NCBI GenBank assembly: GCA_022561955.1
Contig: JADFQF010000063.1
Location: 1 to 7,184, forward strand
Direction of reading: 5' to 3'
Source: Chloroflexota bacterium
GTDB lineage: Bacteria; Chloroflexota; Dehalococcoidia; SAR202; UBA11138
Length of the DNA: 7,184 bases
The notes under the pieces were generated by a model, which did not search any database, was not told the origin of the DNA, and worked only from the letters and a program-made list of their open reading frames with translations. This document shows positions 4,918 through 7,184 of this stretch, one piece after another. Numbering within the stretch: position 1 is the first letter of the stretch; each line of letters begins with the position of its first letter. A program made the translations under genes and the position numbers.

Positions 4918-7184
4918 CTAAAACGCGCCGGTACCGTCCATTTCCAGCGTGAAATTAATACCGGACGTCTCCGCCTCCGCCGTCACGACCACGGGCGTGG
5001 CCGAGTCCTTGTCGGCAACGTTGTTGTAGTATTCCCTGATATAGCCTAAACCTAGGAAATCCTCGGTAAACACGACGTAAGAGCCTGTGGGAAGCCCCTC
5101 CAGCGCATAGGAGCCGTCGAATTCGGCCTCGGTCATGCCCATCATGATGCCGCTGCTGACATCTATTGCCATTACACCCATGAGAGGGACCACCGTGTTG
5201 ACGTCGGCCTGCATTACTATCGTGCCTGATATGGTGCCGCCCAATGCGAGCACGAAGTCGATATTGGGCGTGTCCTGTCCTGCCACAACCGTCACCGTGG
5301 TCGCCAGGCCAATGTCCGTGGTGTCGCCGTAGAACTCAAAGGCGTAGCCCTCCTCGGAGCCCATGGCGAACACGTAGTAGTCACCGGCCGGCAACCCATG
5401 TATGTCGTACGAGCCGTCGAAAGAGGTCTCTCCGTCGAAGGTGAATTCACCGGGCTCGAACGGCTTAGTGGTAGGCCAGGCGACGATCTCAGCGAACGCT
5501 ATGGGCGTCGAGCCGTTCGTCACGGTCCCGGAGATGGTCCCGCCTACGTCCAAGGTAAAGTTCACGTTGGCTGTGATGCCGTCCGAAAAGACTTCCACTA
5601 TTTGGGCCAGCTCAAAGTCGTCGGTCTCGTTAAAGATTTCCAACGCAAAGCCGTCCGCCTCGGCCTCGACGACATATTCGCCGGGCGCGAGCCCAATCAT
5701 CTCGAATGTGCCGTCCGTCTTGGTCATGACTTCGACCTCGACGGCGCCCTCCCAGTCGGGTTCCGCGAACACGAGGGCCTCTGCTATCGGCGTGACGCCG
5801 TCTGCCTCCGTGACCTTACCTGTTATCGTGCCGCCGCCGCCAAGCGAGAAGTCTATGTTCGGCGCGTCGCCGCCACTGGTTACGGTCACCGGAGTAGCCG
5901 CCGTCCAGTCCAGAGTATTGTTGTAGAACTCACCGGACAGGCCGTGTTCAGCCGCGTCGACCGATACGATGTACTGGCCGGGCACCAGACCGAAGATCGT
6001 GTACGTGCCGTCGGGATTGGTCGGCGCGCCGTTGCCCGAGCAGCATGCCAATGTCTCCGCCCACACCCACGCGCCGGCAATGCCTACGCCGTCGCTATCG
6101 GCAACGACTCTGCCCGAAATCGAGCCGCCGACTGCCAGCGCGAAGTCGATGTTGGGGGTGTCCACGCCCGAAGCGACAGTCACGGGATTCGCGGATTCCC
6201 AGTCGGTCACGCCGTCGTAATATCCCACGGCGAAGCCAAGCTCCTGTGCAAACACCTGGACCCGGTAGTCGCCGGGGGCAAGGCCGTCGACCTTATAGGT
6301 ACCGTCCGCCTCCGTCATGGAGCCGTTGCCGCCGCTGCAGCACTCGAAGGTCTCCGCCCAGATGCTGACGTTGGCGACGGGATCGCCGTTTCCGTCGAGC
6401 ACAATACCGGACAGAGATCCGCCGGCACCCAATACGAAGTCGATGTTGGGCGTCGTGTTGTCGGCCGTCACGGTTACTCTGTCGGCCAGCTCCCAGTCGC
6501 CGGTGTTGTTATAGAATTGACCCACCAGGCCCAGGTCCATGGCCCACACCTGGACTCGGAAGTCGCCGGTCGGCAAGCCGCTGATGGTGTAGTCTCCGCT
6601 GGAATCTGTTTCCCCGCCGTTACCACCACCGCAGCAGTCATAAGAGTCGGCCCATACCCAGACATTGGCTATAGGGTCGGTTCCGTCCGAGACGTTCCCG
6701 CTAATGGAACCACCCGCGCTCAGACCGAAGTCGATATTAGGCGTGTCCTGACCCGAGACTACCGCAACGCTCGCGGCCTGGTCCCAGTTGCTCGTGCCGT
6801 TGTAGAACTCGGAGGTCAGCCCTTGCTCCTGGGCCATGACCTGCACCCTGTAGTTGCCGGGCGCGAGGCCGGTGATGCTGTACGTGCCGTCAGAACCCGT
6901 TGCGGTCCCGTTGCCGCCGCAGCAGTCGTATAGGTCGGCCCATACCCAGGCGTCGGCGACGGGGTTACCGCCCCCGTCTGTCACGGTGCCGGAAAGGCTG
7001 CCTCCTCCTCCTAACGAAAAGTCGATGTTAATAGTCGTCTGGCTCTCCAAAACGGTGACGCGGGCAGCCGCGGACCAGTCCGAAGTGTCGTTGTAGAACT
7101 CGCCTACCAGACCCTTATCCTCGGCGAAGACCTGTACGCGGTAGTCGCCGGGAGCCAGGCCCGGAATGCTATATGTGCCGTCAG
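4918..7184 (-). CDS. Large tandem carboxypeptidase-regulatory-like repeat protein (5' end missing)
   Basis: The frame is open from the right edge to a TAG at 4918, so about 754 C-terminal residues are visible and the true start lies outside the window. A TTG near 7050 is in frame, but the same repeat continues upstream of it, so it is not the start. The protein is seven complete and one partial unit of 96-100 residues. Each unit begins with GGxISGxV, continues with a carboxypeptidase-regulatory-like (transthyretin-like) beta-sandwich pattern (PVANVWVWA, DGTYxIxGLxPGxYRVQV) and ends with a segment of type GEFYNNTxDWxxAxxVTV then TPNIDFxL. All eight visible cysteines form four Cys-Cys pairs in units 1-4. 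There is no anchor, LPXTG or enzyme motif at the C-terminus (ends DGTGAF). An extracellular adhesive or structural role is inferred. It probably lies in an operon with the PKD gene downstream. Confidence 0.88.
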   Translation of the reverse strand, partial: DGTYSIPGLAPGDYRVQVFAEDKGLVGEFYNDTSDWSAAARVTVLESQTTINIDFSLGGGGSLSGTVTDGGGNPVADAWVWADLYDCCGGNGTATGSDGTYSITGLAPGNYRVQVMAQEQGLTSEFYNGTSNWDQAASVAVVSGQDTPNIDFGLSAGGSISGNVSDGTDPIANVWVWADSYDCCGGGNGGETDSSGDYTISGLPTGDFRVQVWAMDLGLVGQFYNNTGDWELADRVTVTADNTTPNIDFVLGAGGSLSGIVLDGNGDPVANVSIWAETFECCSGGNGSMTEADGTYKVDGLAPGDYRVQVFAQELGFAVGYYDGVTDWESANPVTVASGVDTPNIDFALAVGGSISGRVVADSDGVGIAGAWVWAETLACCSGNGAPTNPDGTYTIFGLVPGQYIVSVDAAEHGLSGEFYNNTLDWTAATPVTVTSGGDAPNIDFSLGGGGTITGKVTEADGVTPIAEALVFAEPDWEGAVEVEVMTKTDGTFEMIGLAPGEYVVEAEADGFALEIFNETDDFELAQIVEVFSDGITANVNFTLDVGGTISGTVTNGSTPIAFAEIVAWPTTKPFEPGEFTFDGETSFDGSYDIHGLPAGDYYVFAMGSEEGYAFEFYGDTTDIGLATTVTVVAGQDTPNIDFVLALGGTISGTIVMQADVNTVVPLMGVMAIDVSSGIMMGMTEAEFDGSYALEGLPTGSYVVFTEDFLGLGYIREYYNNVADKDSATPVVVTAEAETSGINFTLEMDGTGAF
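4939..7184 (-). repeat. Tandem array of about 290-bp repeats, seven full units and one partial
   Basis: Units in order of translation: partial (7009-7184), then 6718-7008, 6427-6717, 6133-6426, 5845-6132, 5548-5844, 5245-5547 and 4939-5244. Boundaries are set at the GGxISG motif and are accurate to a few residues. The first four full units are similar in sequence and share the Cys-Cys loop. The last three are more divergent and have other loops at that place (for example WPTTKPFEPGEF in the sixth). The pattern suggests recent duplication on the N-terminal side and older units at the C-terminus. Confidence 0.85.

Noticed and set aside
5398..6933. Long plus-strand open frame of 511 codons opposite the repeat protein
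   Set aside because: It merely mirrors the tandem repeats of the real minus-strand gene, and the product resembles no folded protein pattern.
7048..7050. TTG as the start of the repeat protein
   Set aside because: The same frame stays open to the window edge and encodes the preceding repeat unit (for example GLVGEFYNDTSDW), so the TTG is an internal leucine.

Overview
The window looks like a bacterial chromosome segment of moderately high GC. The best guess at origin is the phylum Chloroflexota, possibly a Dehalococcoidia/SAR202-type lineage. This is inferred from style and not from any marker gene: long Thr/Pro linkers of the TPTxTP type, a secreted PKD protein with a C-terminal membrane anchor, and tandem carboxypeptidase-regulatory-like repeats are all common there. 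No RNA gene, insertion sequence, CRISPR array or phage gene is visible.

Layout from left to right. (1) 63-1496, minus strand: a complete gene for a TTC38/StaR-like tetratricopeptide protein, with its own Shine-Dalgarno sequence and a plausible sigma70-type promoter (1543-1572). (2) 1497-1780: a divergent intergenic region; apart from that promoter I see nothing convincing in it. (3) About 1781-2065, plus strand: a probable small protein with two transmembrane segments, unrecognised, with an uncertain start. (4) 2054-2095: a hairpin between two converging genes, probably a shared weak terminator. (5) 2115-4838 (or 4895), minus strand: a surface protein made of a signal peptide, four PKD domains, a Pro/Thr/poly-Gly stalk, an unrecognised globular region, a second Thr/Pro/Ser stalk, a membrane helix and a short basic tail. 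(6) 4918-7184, minus strand: the 3' part of a large repeat protein with seven complete units and part of an eighth, each about 96-100 residues. It runs off the right edge of the window.

Genes 5 and 6 are only 22-79 bp apart on the same strand with no terminator between them, so they very probably form an operon with gene 6 upstream. Together they look like a cell-envelope module. The PKD protein is anchored in the membrane with a long extracellular stalk. The repeat protein has no anchor at its C-terminus and is probably secreted through a signal peptide lying outside the window. The most unusual feature is that every cysteine visible in the repeat protein (eight of eight) lies in an adjacent Cys-Cys pair, at the same position in four consecutive repeats. 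The TPR gene and the small membrane protein have no evident functional link to this module.
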